The notes below the pieces were generated by a model that did not search any database, was not told where the DNA came from, and saw nothing but the letters and a program-made list of their open reading frames with translations. Positions 37,086 to 50,260 of a DNA stretch of 64,000 nt are shown here, piece by piece (positions within the stretch are counted from its first letter, which is position 1; each line of letters starts with the position of its first letter). The DNA comes from Mactromeris polynyma (lineage: Eukaryota; Mollusca; Bivalvia; Venerida; Mactridae): NCBI GenBank assembly GCA_032209605.1, contig JASFXZ010000016.1, forward strand, positions 13,826,001 to 13,890,000, written 5' to 3'. Both the position numbers and the translations under genes were made by a program.

Positions 37086-37668
37086 GTTGATCAATACTTA
37101 TAAACAGAATCTTAGCGGTCTGAAACGAATTAGGACTCATTTAAAAATAAAATACGGGGACAAAAGGACATGTATGTACTGATAAAACTTTGAAAAAAAT
37201 CAGTTAAAATTTAATCAGAGTTTTATAAATTATAATATATGCACATATATTCATAAATATTACAATACCACACTGTTTGGAATGATGTACTCTGCAGTGT
37301 TTTGAGTCTTTGCCACTGTTTTTCTTGACGTGTGCGGCACACGGAAAACAACTAGTGTCAAAATGTCATAAATAGCAATTAGAGTATTTCACCCAATAAT
37401 TTTTCTATGAAATGTGGTTCGCATTTTTCTGTGAAATACGAAAAAATGACATTTACGACGTCCATGTGCGGTTTACATATAAACTCAAAATAGAAGATAT
37501 AATTTAATGCTGCATTTTTTTCGTGTAAGTTTGTTCACTTGATTCATTTGACAAATGAACCTTCAACATCAAAGGATCCGAAAATAATACCAAAGTGGCC
37601 CCATAATAAATGACAAAAAACATATTTCTGAAATGCAATAAAATATAAATTCATCACAAACATACGTG

Positions 37669-37767
37669 TACAGTCCGACCTCGTTTATTCGACAACCTTC
37701 TATCCGAATACTTGGCATCATCCGAAATAAATATCAGGTCCCAATATATTCTTATGTACGTGGTATT
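37669..37767. mobile_element. Family C element, left half
   Basis: TACAGTCCGACCTCGTTTAT to TATGTACGTGGTATT, where it is cut by the duplication junction. The full copy is in unit 2. Confidence 0.85.
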
Positions 37768-37782
37768 TGTTAGGGATACATG

Positions 37783-39434
37783 TATATCAATTGTGGAATG
37801 GCGGGAGTCTTGATATAAACGGCTTTTCTTGATTATTTGGGTCATTTTTGGCAAATGAGTTTTCCCGAATAGTCGCGTATTAATTTTGTAATACGACACT
37901 ATGGAACACGTGCAGTCTTGCTTTGGAAGCGCATCCCAGGACCTTCAGTCCTTTGATTTTATTATGTGATGGAAATACAATCGTTTAGCCATTTAGCATT
38001 ACAGGTCATCAGTGTAAAATGATTTTCGGTAATGTTTCACATACATTGTAAAACTACATAACATTACATTTACAATAACAAACTGTGACTGATATTACAA
38101 ATAGAAACATTTAATGGCCAGAGGTTCACTTTGTATCTATAATCAGGGGTATGAATTTGTTTGCTCAATTTCGCTGACTAATGAACGTCGTAATTATAGC
38201 GTTGTGTTCGCTTGACCGTTTGTTGTGTCAGAATATAGTAAGTATATTTCGGCCACTTTGACAGCTGTGATCACATATCTGTCATCGTTAAAGTCGCCAT
38301 CTGTGTGATGCGCTATCAGATATACACGGTGTAACGGCAGAACAACCTTGTCGTATGGACGTACCCCCGGGGTGATGTATCTGTTTGCGAAAGTGATTCA
38401 CATATTCTGTGTGGTCGATGACCGTAAACTGATAATTGTGATCATTATTTACAATGACAGGGATTTGGTTCTCACTAGATACATACTTATATATTTACAA
38501 TAGTATATAATTATAGTCTACGTTGTCCCGAAGTCTCGCCATACTGCTCTGCCAAAATAGCGAGACGAATTTCACATTTTTATTTTTCACATATTTGCTT
38601 TCTCATTCTCAATTTTCACATTTTCACATTTTCACATTTTGTTTCGATAATTAGGTAACTTATCAAGCTTATTTCGATGAAATCAGGAAATTCGTATTTT
38701 TGTTATGAAAATATAAATCTTTTTCAATTTCACAATTTTCGGAATTTTCACATTTTTTGTTGATTTATAAACGGGATGTTAGCGGTCTGAAACGAATTAG
38801 GACTCAATTGAACTTAAAATAAGGGGACAAAAGGACATGTATGTAATGATAGAATTATGAAAAACAGTTAAAAATTAATAAAAGTTTTATAAATTATAAT
38901 ATATGCACATATATTCATAAATATTACAATACCATAACTGTTTGGAATGATGTACTCTGCAGTGTTTTGAGTCTTTGCCACTGTTTTTCTTGACGTGTGC
39001 GGCACACGGAAAACAACTAGTGTCAAAATGTCATATATAGCAATTAGTGTATTTCACCCAATCATTTTTCTATGAAATGTGGTTCGCATTTTTCTGTGAA
39101 ATACGAAAAAAATGACATTTACGACGTCCATGTGCGGTTTACATATAAACTCAAAATAGAAGATATAATTTAATGCTGCATTTTTTTCGTGTAAGTTTGT
39201 GCACTTGATTCATTTGACAAATGAACCTTCAACATCAAAGGATCCGAAAATAATACCAAAGTGGCCCCATAATAAATGACAAAAAACATATTTCTGAAAT
39301 GCAATAAAATATAAATTCATCACAAACATACGTGTACAGTCCGACCTCGTTTATTCGACAACCTTCTATCCGAATACTTGGCATCATCCGAAATAAATAT
39401 CAGGTCCCAATATATTCTTATGTACGTGGTATTG
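37783..39434 (+). repeat. Tandem segmental duplication 2, unit 2
   Basis: It extends to TATGTACGTGGTATT at 39434, inside the complete family C copy. No gene is recognised in either unit. Confidence 0.9.
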
Positions 39435-39513
39435 AAATGGGCTATTCGAAACCATGTATTATTCGAAATATAATTTCGGATCCGACGAATTCGAATGAAC
39501 GAGGTCCGAATGT
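39335..39513. mobile_element. Family C element, complete, at duplication edge
   Basis: TACAGTCCGACCTCGTTTAT to GAACGAGGTCCGAATGT. Position 39434 in its middle is where the two duplicated units stop matching. Confidence 0.88.
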
Positions 39514-39649
39514 GCATTGCATTTTGTTGCGATTCGAAAAATGCATACCTGTTGATATGTGTATATAATATTCGCATACCATTTCCCGTAATTTTGATTA
39601 TATTTAGCCTATCAGACTATAAAGCCCGCGAGGACATACAATTATCATA

Positions 39650-39830
39650 TACAGTAAAACCTCACTTATAGACCACCTCGATAGTAATACCACATCCAAA
39701 TTATGAAAACAATTTTCAAGTCCATTTCCACTGTTTTGGTCTTTATTCAACCTCAGTGTTAAGACCACTTCGATATAAAGACCATTTTCAAGGGTCCTAA
39801 GGGTGGTCTTTTTATTGAGGTTTTACTGTA
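39650..39830. mobile_element. Family A foldback element
   Basis: TACAGTAAAACCTCACTTAT to TTGAGGTTTTACTGTA, opposite orientation to the 11167 copy. Confidence 0.92.
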
Positions 39831-40433
39831 CACAAGACACACGAACAGTGTGCAACATGTTCATGTACATTTTTACGTGCAGCAATTCAGTTATTTCGGT
39901 GAAAATAATATGCATTATATTATGCCATAGTAGTTTTATTTATTTTTGGCCCAATTTTTATCTGATACAATTTGTTCGCATATTCGCCCTCCAATCCGTT
40001 GTCCCGAGAGTCTGCTTTGGTGTTAAGTCATTTTACGGTTTGTCATATCATTTGATCTTGATTTTCAACTAAAACGAGCCGACGGAATATTTGGACATAT
40101 CTTGAAAACTATTTATCACCTCAATGGCTAGTAAAGTATCTTTTTATAGTTAACCAAATGTAATAGGTCTCTGATTTTTGCCCTTCGGTGCCTCATTATA
40201 TATAAATAAAATTCGGTCTCCAATCTTTTATCAGACATTTGTACATGTAATTCAGTCACGCGGAAGTTACTGTATTGCCCAGACGTTATTGATGTTTATT
40301 GCCCCGTACAGTCGACCTCAAGGCAATATGCATAACTATGCAGTGAATATATTCTAATATTATTCGACCGCGAGGAATGAAATTGGTTAATAAATCTGCA
40401 TGACTTACGTCTGTCTTTCTTTATAAATGTTAT
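39831..40433. other. No feature recognised
   Basis: A + frame of 89 codons begins inside the preceding element and shows no domain. Confidence 0.3.
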
Positions 40434-40733
40434 GCAGTAAAACCTCACTTATAGACCACCTCGATAATAAGACCACCTCAAAATTAAAACCACTTGACAA
40501 TTAAGACCACCTCAATAATAAGACCACCTCAAATTAAGAGCACAATTTTCAAGTCCATTTCCACTGTTTTCCTCTTTATTCAACCTCAATATTAAGACCA
40601 CTTCACAATTAAGACCACTTCACAATTAAGACCACTTCACAATTAAGACCACCTCAATATAAATACCACCTCAATATAAAAAACTAGTTTTCAAGGCCCC
40701 TAAGGGTGGTCATATCATTGAGGTTTTACTGTA
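40434..40733. mobile_element. Family A element expanded by 17-bp units
   Basis: GACCACCTCAATAATAA-type units start at 40454, 40471, 40488, 40505 and 40522. A second run starts at 40596, 40613, 40630, 40647 and 40664. The element is about 300 bp instead of 185 because of these additions. Confidence 0.92.
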
Positions 40734-40848
40734 TATACGATACAAATATACTTCCACAAATTTTGGCTACAAATGCTTGTTGAAAAAAAGCAACAAAAGA
40801 GCTTCAAATATCATTTCAATTGAAAATTTTAATTTTGTATCGTGTTAA

Positions 40849-41108
40849 TACAGTAAAACCTCGATAATAAGACCATCCTGATTATCGTGTGATCCTCCAA
40901 AAATGGTTTTTATATTGAGGTTGACTTAAGAGCAAAACGTTAGAAATGGACTTGAAAAGTATGTTCTTAGTTTTGAGTTGGACTTATTATCGAGGTGGTC
41001 TAAATATTGAGACTGAAGAGCAAACCAGTGAAAATAGACTTGGAAATTGTGTTCTTAACATTGAGTTGGACTTATTATTGAGATGGTCTTTAAAAGAGGT
41101 TTGCTGTA
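40849..41108. mobile_element. Family A element, enlarged
   Basis: TACAGTAAAACCTCGATAAT to AGAGGTTTGCTGTA. The internal half GACTTGAAAA...GTTCTTA...TTGAGTTGGACTTATTAT is present twice. Confidence 0.85.
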
Positions 41109-42178
<1,070 letters not shown>

Positions 42179-42333
42179 TCATTTCTCGTACGGTAATAAA
42201 ACTGATATTAAAGACCAGTCTCAGACTGCAGCCTTTTCATTGGTCAATTTTATGGATGAACTAAGAAACAATCCAATCACATACATTGTACTTAAGTTGT
42301 TAGACCTAGACTGTATAAGCATAATCCATTAAT

Positions 42334-42396
42334 GTATGGTCCTATCAATGAGGCGGTCTTAATTTCGAGGTGGACTTCAAGTGAGGTCTTACTGTA
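42334..42396. mobile_element. Family A element, right end only
   Basis: GAGGCGGTCTTAATTTCGAG to GTGAGGTCTTACTGTA. Confidence 0.7.
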
Positions 42397-42824
42397 TTTT
42401 ATTCAGGACGGAGTGGAAAGCGAATGGCGTGCTGTACTTGGAAGCTTGTGCAAACCTGATATATTGAGTATAATTGATTGGAGCTTGTATGCTAGATGAA
42501 CCCGGAACTTACCAGGAAAAAATCCGGCCCGTGAGATTGTTTTTATCTTATACTTGTATACTTCAGCATAGAACTTTGATAAATTAAAGTATTTACGTGC
42601 GATAACTTCAACAGATCCTTGTTAACAAAAAAGACGAGAATTGCAGTTTTACGAAAAGCCGCATTTCTTTCCGTGAAAAAGACGTTCTTAAGTTATTGAA
42701 ATACACTGGTCAAAAGTGCGAACCCGACTGTACCCGACACGCAATTTTAAAAACGCACCGAATAAATTTTCTGTTTATTTTGATTGCAGTCAGCTTTAAC
42801 ATTTATAATTCAAATAAATTGAAA

Positions 42825-42984
42825 TACAGTAAAACCTCATCTCGACCACCTCAATATAATGATCATTTTAAGTCCATTTTCACTGTATTTGCTCTTTATT
42901 CAACCTCAATATTTAGACCACCTCAATAAGAAGACCAGTTTTTGAGAGTCTCAATGGTGGTCTTATTATTGAGGTTTTACTGTA
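42825..42984. mobile_element. Family A foldback element
   Basis: TACAGTAAAACCTCATCTCG to TTGAGGTTTTACTGTA. It lies 115 bp before the 56-bp satellite made of the same motif. Confidence 0.9.
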
Positions 42985-43099
42985 TTGAAAAAGTCAATGT
43001 TTACCTGTCGAAATTATGTTCATCAGTTCAAACCACTTTCCTATACAGTAGGGAAGGTTTACAAAAAACAAAATGACAGGTTACCTCTTTCGACCAGTG

Positions 43100-44609
43100 T
43101 ACAACAAAACCTTAATAATATAACCACCCTTGGGGCCCTTGAAAACTGGTCTCATTACAATAAACCCTCAATAATAAAGCCACCCTTGGGGACATTGGAA
43201 ACTGGTCTAAATACCGTAAACCCTCAATAATAAGACCACCCTTGGGGACATTGGAAACTGGTCTAAATACCGTAAACCCTCAATAATAAGGCCACCCTTG
43301 GGATCCTTGAAAACTGGTCTAAATACCGTAAACCCTCAATAATAAGGCCACCCTTGGGGACCTTGGAAACTGGTCTAAATACCGTAAACCCTCAATAATA
43401 AGACCACCCTTGGGGACCTTGGAAACTGGTCTAAATACCGTAAACCCTCAATAATAAGACCACCCTTTGGGCCCTTGGAAACTGGTCTAAATACCGTAAA
43501 CCCTCAATAATAAGACCACCCTTGGGACCCTTGGAAACTGGTCTAAATACCGTAAACCCTCAATTATAAGACAACCCTTGGGACCCTTGGAAACTGGTCT
43601 TAATACCGTAAACCCTCAATAATAAGGCCACCCTTGGGGCCCTTGGAAACTGGTCTAAATACCGTAAACCCTCAATAATAAGGCAACCCTTGGGGCCCTT
43701 GGAAACTGGTCTAAATACCGTAAACCCTCAATTATAAGACAACCCTTGGGACCCTTGGAAACTGGTCTTAATACCGTAAACCCTCAATAATAAGGCCACC
43801 CTTGGGGCCCTTGAAAACTGGTCTAAATACCGTAAACCCTCAATAATAAGGCCACCCTTGGGGCCCTTGGAAACTGGTCTAAATACCGTAAACCCTCAAT
43901 AATAAGGCCACCCTTGGGGCCCTTGGAAACTGGTCTAAATACCGTAAACCCTCAATAATAAGGCCACCCTTGGGGCCCTTGGAAACTGGTATAAATACCG
44001 TAAACCCTCAATAATAAGGCCACCCTTGGGGCCCTTGGAAACTGGTCTAAATACCGTAAACCCTCAATAATAAGGCAACCCTTGGGGCCCTTGAAAACTG
44101 GTCTTAATACCATAAACCCTCAATAATAAGACCACCCTTGGGTCCCTTGAAAACTGGTCTAAATACCGTAATCCCTCAATAATAAGACCACCCTTGGGTC
44201 CCTTGAAAACTGGTCTAAATACCGTAAACCCTCAATAATAAGACCACCCTTGGGGCCCTTGAAAACTGGTCTAAATACCGTAAACCCTCAATAATAAGGC
44301 CACCCTTGGGGCCCTTGGAAACTGGTCTAAATACCGTAAACCCTAAATAATAAGACCACCCTTGGGTCCCTTGGAAACTGGTCTAAATACCGTAAACCCT
44401 CAATAATAAGACCACCCTTGGGGCCCTTGAAAACTGGTCTAAATACCGTAAACCCTCAATAATAAGACCACCCTTGGGACCCTTGAAAACTGGTCTAAAT
44501 ACCGTAAACCCTCAATAATAAGACCACCCTTGGGGCCCTTGGAAACTGGTCTAAATACCGTAAACCCTAAATAATATAACCACTTGGGGCCCTTGAAAAC
44601 TGATATTAT
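43100..44609 (+). repeat. 56-bp satellite x ~27 derived from family A
   Basis: The unit is CGTAAACCCTCAATAATAAG, then (A/G)CCACCCTTGGGNCCCTTG, then (G/A)AAACTGGTCTAAATAC. It is the first ~45 bp of a family A element plus TAAATACCGTAAA as a linker. CGTAAACC at 43215 and 43271 shows the 56-bp step. Alternating AGACCACC/AGGCCACC and GGAC/GGGC variants suggest higher-order blocks. Confidence 0.97.
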
Positions 44610-44779
44610 TACAGTAAAACCTTATATATAAGACCACCCCTAAGATCCTTGAAAAGTGGTCTTAATATTGAGATGGTCTTAGTATTGAGGTTGAATGAAG
44701 AGCAAAACAGTGAAAATGGACTTGACCATTGTGTTCTTATTATTGAGGTGATCTTATCTTTAAGCGAGGTTGTACTGCA
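44610..44779. mobile_element. Family A element closing the satellite
   Basis: TACAGTAAAACCTTATATAT to GCGAGGTTGTACTGCA. A normal-length copy directly after the last satellite unit, in the same orientation. Confidence 0.88.
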
Positions 44780-45470
44780 TCTTGTTTACAAAATGCTTTC
44801 ACTGACAAAGTAGACACACTTGGACGTTAATTGCTTGGGCTCCAAGCAGGCTATCTTAGATAAACTTTTTGTCGCCCAAAGGAGGTAAAACATAGCAATG
44901 TTGTGATGCAATTTCTTGTAAAACATGCGCTCAAACATCCGTGCACATCCCAAACTAACTCCTTGATAACTTGATAAAATAGCGTATGTATGTTTTGTAT
45001 TTGAAGTTGATGGAGCATTACTTAACGTTAGAACAAAATATCGTCGTGTTTTGTGACATATTTATTATTTATTTATTTATTCATGTCTCAAGTACAATCA
45101 TATAATATATACAATACAAAATTATAACAATAAAAGTATATAGCCACTCCATTCTGGAGTTACAAGATACTATACATGTATAACAATCAATTTATACACA
45201 CCTGTACACAATCAAACACAGTAAAGCTGAAGATATACGTGTTAATCTTGATTAAAAAGTTGCCTTAAGAGAATCATAAAACACCGAAATAGGAAAACGG
45301 GCACTAATGCACACTGTTAAAAATAGGTGTATGAAATCTAACTTCACTATGATCTGATCAAAACATATGCCTACCATCATTCTAATTCACGAGAAGTCAC
45401 ACATGGTCCCGAATTTCACACAAATGGAGATTTAAGTCAAAATATTTAATGTCTTGTGTAATAATGATGA
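44780..45470. other. No gene; T-rich retroelement-like stretch
   Basis: TTTATTATTTATTTATTTAT at about 45059 followed by GAGTTACAAGATACTATACA could be the reverse of a retroelement or transcript 3' end. Not provable by eye. Confidence 0.3.
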
Positions 45471-45770
45471 CACAACTAACAGTATTGCCATTGATAGAGA
45501 TGTTAGTATGCCTAATAATTACACAACTAACAGTATTGCCATTGATAGAGATGTTAGTATGCCAGAATGATTACACAACTAACAGTATTGCCATTGATAG
45601 AGATGTTAGTATCCAAAAATGATTACACAACTAACAGTATTGCCATTGATAGAGATGTTAGTATGCCAGAATGATTACACAACTAACAGTATTGCCATTG
45701 ATAGAGATGTTAGTATCCAAAAATGATTACACAACTAACAGTATTGCCATTGATAGAGATGTTAGTATGA
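45471..45770 (+). repeat. 52-bp tandem array x6
   Basis: CACAACTAACAGTATTGCCA then TTGATAGAGATGTTAGTAT begins at 45471, 45522, 45574, 45626, 45678 and 45730. A 12-bp spacer alternates between GCCAGAATGATT and CCAAAAATGATT, so a dimer was amplified. Confidence 0.96.
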
Positions 45771-45840
45771 CTAAGTCTTTATTCCTTACCAACCCTTTCG
45801 GTTGGCTTTGTGTTATGTGGCTTTAAGTTCTACATATATA

Positions 45841-46109
45841 CCGTCTACGAGGCCGAGTGGTTAAGGCATCCGCCTTGGGAGCGGGAGGTCGAAGGTTCGA
45901 ATCCCGGTAGAGGTCCATTCTGGTATGGTCGGTTGGTGAGCCGCCAGCTAGTTAAATAATGGTAACCGTATGCCTACCTCCCTGGTACCTGGCATTAAAG
46001 GATAGGAATCGGGAAGTAAATGTGCTCAGAAAGTTGGTGTCTCATAAGTCAGAAATGGCTGGCCCTTTAAATAGGTTTGACACTATGATAAATAAACACT
46101 TTACTTTTA
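45841..46109 (+). mobile_element. SINE family K, copy 1 (Pro-like head)
   Basis: A box GGCCGAGTGGTTAAGGC, loop CTTGGGA (TGG, Pro-like) and B box GGTTCGAATCCCGG. The body has GGTGAGCCGCCAGCTAGTTA and ends ATAAATAAACACTTTACTTT. The same body follows a Lys-like head at 53829. Confidence 0.88.
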
Positions 46110-47886
46110 CCTTACTATGTATAGTACATGTATATACTATATATCCTATATAAAAGTGTGCGTTTTTAAATGTACTGTGTATATAGGACGTTTTTGAAAA
46201 ACACAACTTTGACAATATAGATTAGAGTTCAATCTCACGTTTACAACTCCGTATCCCGGGAGCTCGATTCTTGTGTGATCTATCACTGAAATAATTTTTG
46301 ACTATCACTGAAACGGCTAGAGACGTGATTGTCATTTGTTTGCCGTTCGTACAATTTTTGTAAATAACCTCCCTTTGTCCGCGCGTTCTCATCAATAAAG
46401 ATGGCGTGATAGATTCTCGTAAAGGTTAGATTAATTACACACATATTATATTACAAATATAATCCTTTATTTACTAAATGGAGATTTTTTTGGATCGAGG
46501 GTAAAAGGTCAATTTACTGTAAGATGATCTTGCGTTTGGTTAAACAGTAAAAAAAAAGCCAGACTTAAACACAACTTGAAATGTTTACTAAGGTCGAAAA
46601 GTGAATTAGTTGACGTTTTCATTAAATACACGCACGCGAGAGTAATTACAGACATTTGGTCTATAACTAAGTCACATACAAATTCTTTATTTAATTTACA
46701 AGGTCACCTCTAAAGCAACTTGTAACCTTTAGAATTGTTCACTTTCATTTTTTGAGGCTGTTAACTTGATTCTTAAAATAGCTATACTGTGTTGTGCTGT
46801 CAACCATCTCAAAAGACAAAATTAAACGTTTTTGGATAATATATTTCCATACGCAAACTTAATTACAATCACGTTTCATCTTGTATGTGGTAATGGTAGT
46901 TAGAAATTCAATTTATGCCGCAAAAGTTTCACTGAAAGATAGTAACGCTACCACATTCATACTGAAAGTTTGAATTCCCGTCTAAGGATAAGTTAAAATA
47001 GTGATTTAAACACGTCGGACGTCCAGGAAAAACGGACCGTTTAGACTGATTTCAATAGGAAACTGGGTGGCTCAAGAAAACTGTAGACCCCCCGCCTAAA
47101 CATATATAAAATTTCAATATTTGTATATGATTGAAAAGAAGATACATTGAGGTTTCCAAATCTGCTTGAATATTTTGAATATGTTCAAAAATAAAGAAAT
47201 AATCATAATAAATACGTAGCGTTCCCCATCTAATCAATGCTATTTAGACGACTGGAAATATCGATTTTTGGCTGATGCGATAAGCGATATTGTTGGACAT
47301 GGAACAGTATTTTAATGGACAAATTTTTAATCTTTTTTCCGCAGTTTTACTCGATTATCAGAAAACCTTACGACTAAGACCGTCTTTCTTCAGAATCCAC
47401 GATGGCCGTGCAGTATGAGACTGATTAAGCAATGATAGAGCTGCGTGTTTAACGACATCGGTGAATAATCTACGTGCACGGTCTCACGTGCGCAAGTTGC
47501 GTTACCATATCTCCATGGCCGGCCTTCATGACATTGAAACAAAACTCACTACTTTGTAAGTCGCACGCACGTATATATATCTACATATGAATAAAGCTTT
47601 ATGCATTGAGTTTTTTGTATACACATTCAAATGCATTAATTTATTTGCCGAGCATGTTTAAAAACCATGTCCCAATATTTACCTACAAGGTATTTAATGG
47701 ATATGGGAACATTTATCTTCAAAATCCCTTCTCACTTGTCAATACTATCGAGTATTAAAATACAAATCGCTTTTCACCAATAAATAATCCCCTTGCACGA
47801 ATTGACCGCGCTCATAAATAGCAAGGGTTGACTTATCTTGCGTCAGTCACGGATGTAGGATCAAACTGCAAATATTGTGGTCCACT
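46110..47886. other. No gene recognised
   Basis: A B-box-like stretch near 46255 (GGGAGCTCGATTCTTG) is too weak to call. Otherwise AT-rich single-copy-looking sequence. Confidence 0.3.
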
Positions 47887-48145
47887 TTGTTTGTTTGTTT
47901 CATCGGGTTAAACGCCGTTTCTCAACGATAGTTCAGTTAAATACGGCGGCCGGTTCACCTAACCAGTTTTTCCTGGACTGAAATCTAACCAGTACTAACT
48001 TACCCTTCCACAAGGAGCCGGCAACTTCTCCACATGTGGAGGAAAATCGACATTTTTGTCAAATTTTCATGGAAGGGTATGACCTGCCGCGATCGGGAAT
48101 CGAACCCGGATCGCCGGGTTACAAGTCCAGCGCACTAACCACGGT
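47887..48145 (-). mobile_element. Family J SINE, head truncated
   Basis: TTCATCGGGTTAAACGCCGT (tail) through the body to GGGAATCGAACCCGGATCG (B box) and GTTACAAGTCCAGCGCACTA. It breaks off before the A box. Confidence 0.88.
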
Positions 48146-48206
48146 CAACTTTCGAACAGAGGTGAAAGTTACGACCTCACAGCGCCGTAAATTAATCCGC
48201 CAAACT

Positions 48207-48418
48207 TACAGGGTGTTAACAAAATTCGCTCTCAAAGTTGAATTTAAGTATCATTTCTTAATGCTCTTTCCGTCTATGTCACTATGGACCAATCGTTTTT
48301 CTTGTGCGCGACAGTTCTAAATAAAACAGAAATTCATGAGAAAACAGTATCTTTCATTGTGCGAAATAAAGCCAGCGTACACAGCATTATTCTCATTTTA
48401 GCCAAATTCAAACTTTAT
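48207..48418. mobile_element. Family H element, copy 1
   Basis: It starts TACAGGGTGTTAACAAAATT and carries TTTCATTGTGCGAAATAAAG. The reverse complement lies at 59780-59992 inside the innexin gene. TACAGGGTGTT ends are of a type common in Tc1/mariner-like elements. Confidence 0.65.
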
Positions 48419-49511
48419 GAACAATTTTTATTTATTTTTTTTTTTTTTTTTTTTAACTTTTATTTTTCAAGTATTTTACAAAGCAGTGAACATACATAAT
48501 TACATGATACAATTGTACATAGCAAAGTTGTCAGTTATCTTATAATTGTATAATGTACAGAAAAGAATATACAGCGTGTGTGAGTAGAAAAAAAAAATTG
48601 AGCTTTTAAAATTTTGATCGTCCATTCTGCCAAAAATAACAAAAATCATTTCATAACAAACTTTTTTTAATACCCTGTAATTTACGAATACACGTATATA
48701 TATGTGTTTGTCATTTTGGAAAAAAAAAAGAGCGAAAAGATTTGAACCAGTATATTCAGTCTTTGAATTTATGGCTACAAATTCACGACAAAGGTGGGAA
48801 GACTGATAGTTATATTCTGGAGTCAATATAAGTATTCCCTTTGTCATATTACATGTATCTCATAAAAGTAGACATTGTAAGCGGACAACGTCGATATTTA
48901 AAAAAAACACTAGTCACTAACAATTTACCAAAAGTTCAAATTTATTGAGTCGCTCAAATGTAAAAAAAGTAACTTTTTGCAACGTATCTTAGTTTGTAAA
49001 AGATGCCTTAAAACAAAAATCTTTAACGTTACCATAATTTGATTGTCAACCTCGAACAATATTTGCCATTTTTTCACATTTTCTCTTTTAACTTTAATAA
49101 CGTCATATGATTTGTTTGTCCTCTAAAACGTGTTGTAATCCCCCTGTTTTCTTTTTAATCTTCCATTTGTTTCATGTTTTCATGTGATGTACTGTATATA
49201 TGTACTTAGCATGTGATTGTATGACCATGTACCATGTACAAGTCATAACAAATATAATGTTCTGTACTATTAAAATTCAAGAAGTCTAGTTTGTTTTCGT
49301 ACAGAATATAATTTCTTTGCATACAATGAAAAATATGGGACGCACATTTGTTCAATCAAATACTTTTTTCAAGGAGACATTTATTATACGGAACATTGAA
49401 CGCTCTAATGATGTGTTTTGTACTGCGCCTATATTTTATGTACTAAATGTTGTCATAAAATTTGACAGTTTGTGTGAATGTCGAACTAGTCATTCGTGTG
49501 ATGATAATACA

Positions 49512-49695
49512 TACAGTAAAACCTCAATAATGCGACCACCCTTGGGACCCTTGAACACTGGTCTTCTTATTGAGGTGGTCTTTAAAGTTAGGTTGGATTA
49601 AAAGAGCAAAATAGTGAAAATGGACTTGAAAATTGTGTTCTTAATTTCGAGGTGGTCTTATTATTTATGTGGTCTTTAAGTGAGGCTTTACTGTA
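49512..49695. mobile_element. Family A element in duplication unit 1
   Basis: TACAGTAAAACCTCAATAAT to GTGAGGCTTTACTGTA. Confidence 0.9.
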
Positions 49696-49797
49696 TAGTT
49701 ATTCCTCAATAGCTTACTTAGCGTCTGGGTTGTTATTCCATTTATAATGTCTTAGGTTGCCAATATCCCATATCACCCTCGATGCCATATGTTATTT

Positions 49798-49983
49798 TAC
49801 CGTAAAACCCTAACTTAAAGCCCACCTCGAAATAAACACCAACTCGTTATTAAGACCGTCTCTTCACGAACCAGATTTTCATACAATTTCTTCCTTATAA
49901 TAATTAAATACTCAAACCACCTCACATCTGAGACCGACTTTCTTCAGAAGAAAAGGTGGACGTATTATTGAGGTGTCACTGTA
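49798..49983. mobile_element. Family A element, diverged subtype
   Basis: TACCGTAAAACCCTAACTTA to TTGAGGTGTCACTGTA. The partner is at 51491-51676. Confidence 0.75.
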
Positions 49984-50131
49984 CATGTCACTGGGTACTG
50001 AAGAAAATTATTGAAGATCAAAATTTAGAACATCGGGACACCTTGTCAGAACATCAACACAAAATACAGACCGGCTTTGATTTGTGTGATCAGTTTGAGA
50101 GATTTTATTTCACAACGAATGAGGACAATTT

Positions 50132-50260
50132 TTCAGTAAGACCTCACTTAAAGACCACCTCAATTATAAAACCAATTCAAAATTAAGGACACCATTTTCA
50201 AGTCCGTTTTGACCGCTTTGCTCTTTATTCAACCTCAATATTAAGACCACCTCAGTAATA
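50132..50260. mobile_element. Family A element, right end lost
   Basis: CAGTAAGACCTCACTTAAAG to CCACCTCAGTAATAA, then unrelated sequence. The partner in unit 2 (51826-52008) is complete. Confidence 0.8.

Larger units (their letters stand above)
36113..37767 (+). repeat. Tandem segmental duplication 2, unit 1
   Basis: AATTGTGGAATGGCGGGAGT at 36121 recurs at 37789 (period 1668 bp). Most of the unit is nearly identical, but the TTTTCACAT-rich stretch around 36890-37180 differs from its partner. The unit ends inside a family C element. Confidence 0.9.
48700..50260 (+). repeat. Segmental duplication 3, unit 1
   Basis: ATGAAAAATATGGGACGCAC at 49326 recurs at 51020 (period about 1694 bp). The match spans from GTGTTTGTCATTTTGG to the third family A copy. 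No gene is recognised in either unit. Confidence 0.92.

Noticed and set aside
43100..45770. Regularly spaced repeats that might be taken for a CRISPR array
   Set aside because: There are no unique spacers (units are contiguous copies), no cas genes, and the DNA is from an animal.
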